Assembly: GCA_038202665.1 (NCBI GenBank)
Contig: JBBRES010000154.1
Coordinates: 1 to 5,769, forward strand
Direction of reading: 5' to 3'
Source of the DNA: Kapaibacterium sp038202665
GTDB taxonomy: Bacteria > Bacteroidota > Ignavibacteria > Kapaibacteriales > Kapaibacteriaceae
Length of the DNA stretch: 5,769 nucleotides
How positions within the stretch are numbered: the first letter of the stretch is position 1; every line of letters starts with the position of its first letter. Positions 5,015 through 5,769 of this stretch are shown piece after piece. Position numbers and translations under genes: made by a program. The notes beneath the pieces are model-generated. The model saw only the letters and a list, made by a program, of their open reading frames with translations. It ran no database searches and had not been told where the DNA came from.

Positions 5015-5769
5015 ATGTTCTCGTCGTTGCAACGTGTTTGCTTTGGTATCTGGTTGATACTCTCATCGTTGAGCTTGTATTCGCAAGGTGCCGTACTCAT
5101 CGAGCGAACCGCACCTGAACCGGCAGGGTTTTATCTCGCTGACGATATTGGTGATAAGGATCCCAGATACGCGTTTCCACGTTTCGCGCTTTCGAATGTC
5201 CTTCGATTTTCGCAACCGGTAGCTGCTCGAACGAAAGAGTGGCTAGCGCGCATTGAAGAGCGAGCGGATTCAACATTTGTCATCGTCCGATCGCTCGTGA
5301 GTGGAGAGACACTTGCAGCGTATGCGGTGCCTCGCGGAAGTACCAACCTACAGTGGTCCGCTTCAGATGCGTTGATCTACGAGACCCCACCGATGGGCGA
5401 TACGTCCTACCTTTTTGCCGTCGAACCAATGTCGGGCGGTTTGATATCACGAACAACCATCACTCGTCAAGTCATGCCTAGCTCGGACCCAGGACTTGGC
5501 TCTTGCATCATGTCGCCTATTGGCGAGAAGATCGCCTACATCCGAAGTACCGATGCGAGCGATGGCATATCCAACATTCCATCGATTGCAGTGATGGATG
5601 TGCGCGGAACTCCCCGATTCGTTGTCTCGCCGTACTCAGAAGTTCGAGTAGATGGAAAGAAGCAACGTCGCGTGTTGCTTGCATGTGGACCAGGCGGTGC
5701 GCTAGGAATGATTCGACATCTGTCGTGGAATGCAAAGGCCACGTTGATAGCGTGCTATGGTATCGTGTC
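5015..5769 (+). CDS. Secreted beta-propeller-like (PD40/TolB-type repeat) protein, C-terminus cut by window edge
   Basis: 251 codons are visible, open to the right edge. Residues 1 to about 24 form a signal peptide (Arg7, hydrophobic core, LYSQ before the likely cleavage site) with no lipobox Cys, so export to the periplasm or beyond is expected. The mature part reads as strand-rich repeats, each ending in a Trp or Ser-Pro turn and a hydrophobic strand: NLQWSASDALIYE (111-123), CIMSPIGEKIAYIRS (164-178, the clearest PD40 signature) and IRHLSWNAKATLIACYG (233-249). This fits a TolB/WD40-like propeller, but the ligand and the specific family are not recognisable. The start is set by GGAG at 5006-5009, 5 nt before the ATG, and an in-frame stop at 4976-4978 excludes a much longer form. 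The gene diverges from the tRNA. Confidence 0.8.
   Translation, partial: MFSSLQRVCFGIWLILSSLSLYSQGAVLIERTAPEPAGFYLADDIGDKDPRYAFPRFALSNVLRFSQPVAARTKEWLARIEERADSTFVIVRSLVSGETLAAYAVPRGSTNLQWSASDALIYETPPMGDTSYLFAVEPMSGGLISRTTITRQVMPSSDPGLGSCIMSPIGEKIAYIRSTDASDGISNIPSIAVMDVRGTPRFVVSPYSEVRVDGKKQRRVLLACGPGGALGMIRHLSWNAKATLIACYGIV

Noticed and set aside
4867..5100. A 77-codon minus-strand open frame across the tRNA promoter
   Set aside because: It overlaps the tRNA 5' end, the promoter and the signal-peptide region of the propeller gene, and has no recognisable protein pattern.
5131..5742. Minus-strand open frames of 68-72 codons at the right end
   Set aside because: They are antisense to the secreted propeller-like protein, which has a signal peptide, a ribosome binding site and repeated strand motifs on the plus strand.

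Overview
The window looks like ordinary chromosomal DNA from a free-living bacterium, most likely of the Bacteroidota/Chlorobiota (FCB) lineage. The hints are: one very clean promoter of the Bacteroidetes type (TTTG, 20 bp, TAnnTTTG) in front of a tRNA gene; a second TAnnTTTG box in front of the 4-TM gene; a DUF4920 lipoprotein; and a CcsA-type haem-handling protein whose WGxFWxWDPRE motif I associate with that group. Base composition is balanced. There are no insertion sequences, phage genes, CRISPR arrays or rRNA. The phylum assignment is an inference from these few markers.

Layout. Positions 4165 down to 1 hold a tightly packed minus-strand operon read right to left: DUF4920 lipoprotein (3728-4165), membrane-anchored GAF-PP2C phosphatase (1578-3731), STAS anti-anti-sigma-type protein (1222-1581), RsbW-type HATPase (785-1225) and a CcsA/CcmC-type cytochrome c assembly protein running off the left edge (1-773). 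The first four genes are joined by three ATGA stop/start overlaps, and the last junction is an 11-nt gap. Divergent from this operon is a small four-helix membrane protein (4262-4738, DUF2231-like). It is followed by a hairpin terminator (4762-4794) that it shares with a converging tRNA-Thr(CGT) gene (4804-4876, minus strand). A 138-bp spacer carries the tRNA promoter and leads into the start of a secreted beta-propeller-like protein (5015 to beyond the right edge).

How the genes fit together. The phosphatase, STAS protein and HATPase form a complete RsbU/RsbV/RsbW-like partner-switching module. In the known paradigm, the kinase phosphorylates a Ser of the STAS protein and the phosphatase reverses this when its sensor domain is stimulated; the phosphorylation state decides whether the kinase holds its target. 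No sigma factor or other target is visible. The module is embedded between an envelope lipoprotein and a cytochrome c maturation gene, so a link between envelope or respiratory status and partner switching is possible. That link rests on gene order only. I see nothing in the window that is certainly a new system. The least explained parts are the roughly 285-residue membrane input domain of the phosphatase, the missing target of the switch, and the extracytoplasmic insert in the CcsA-like protein.
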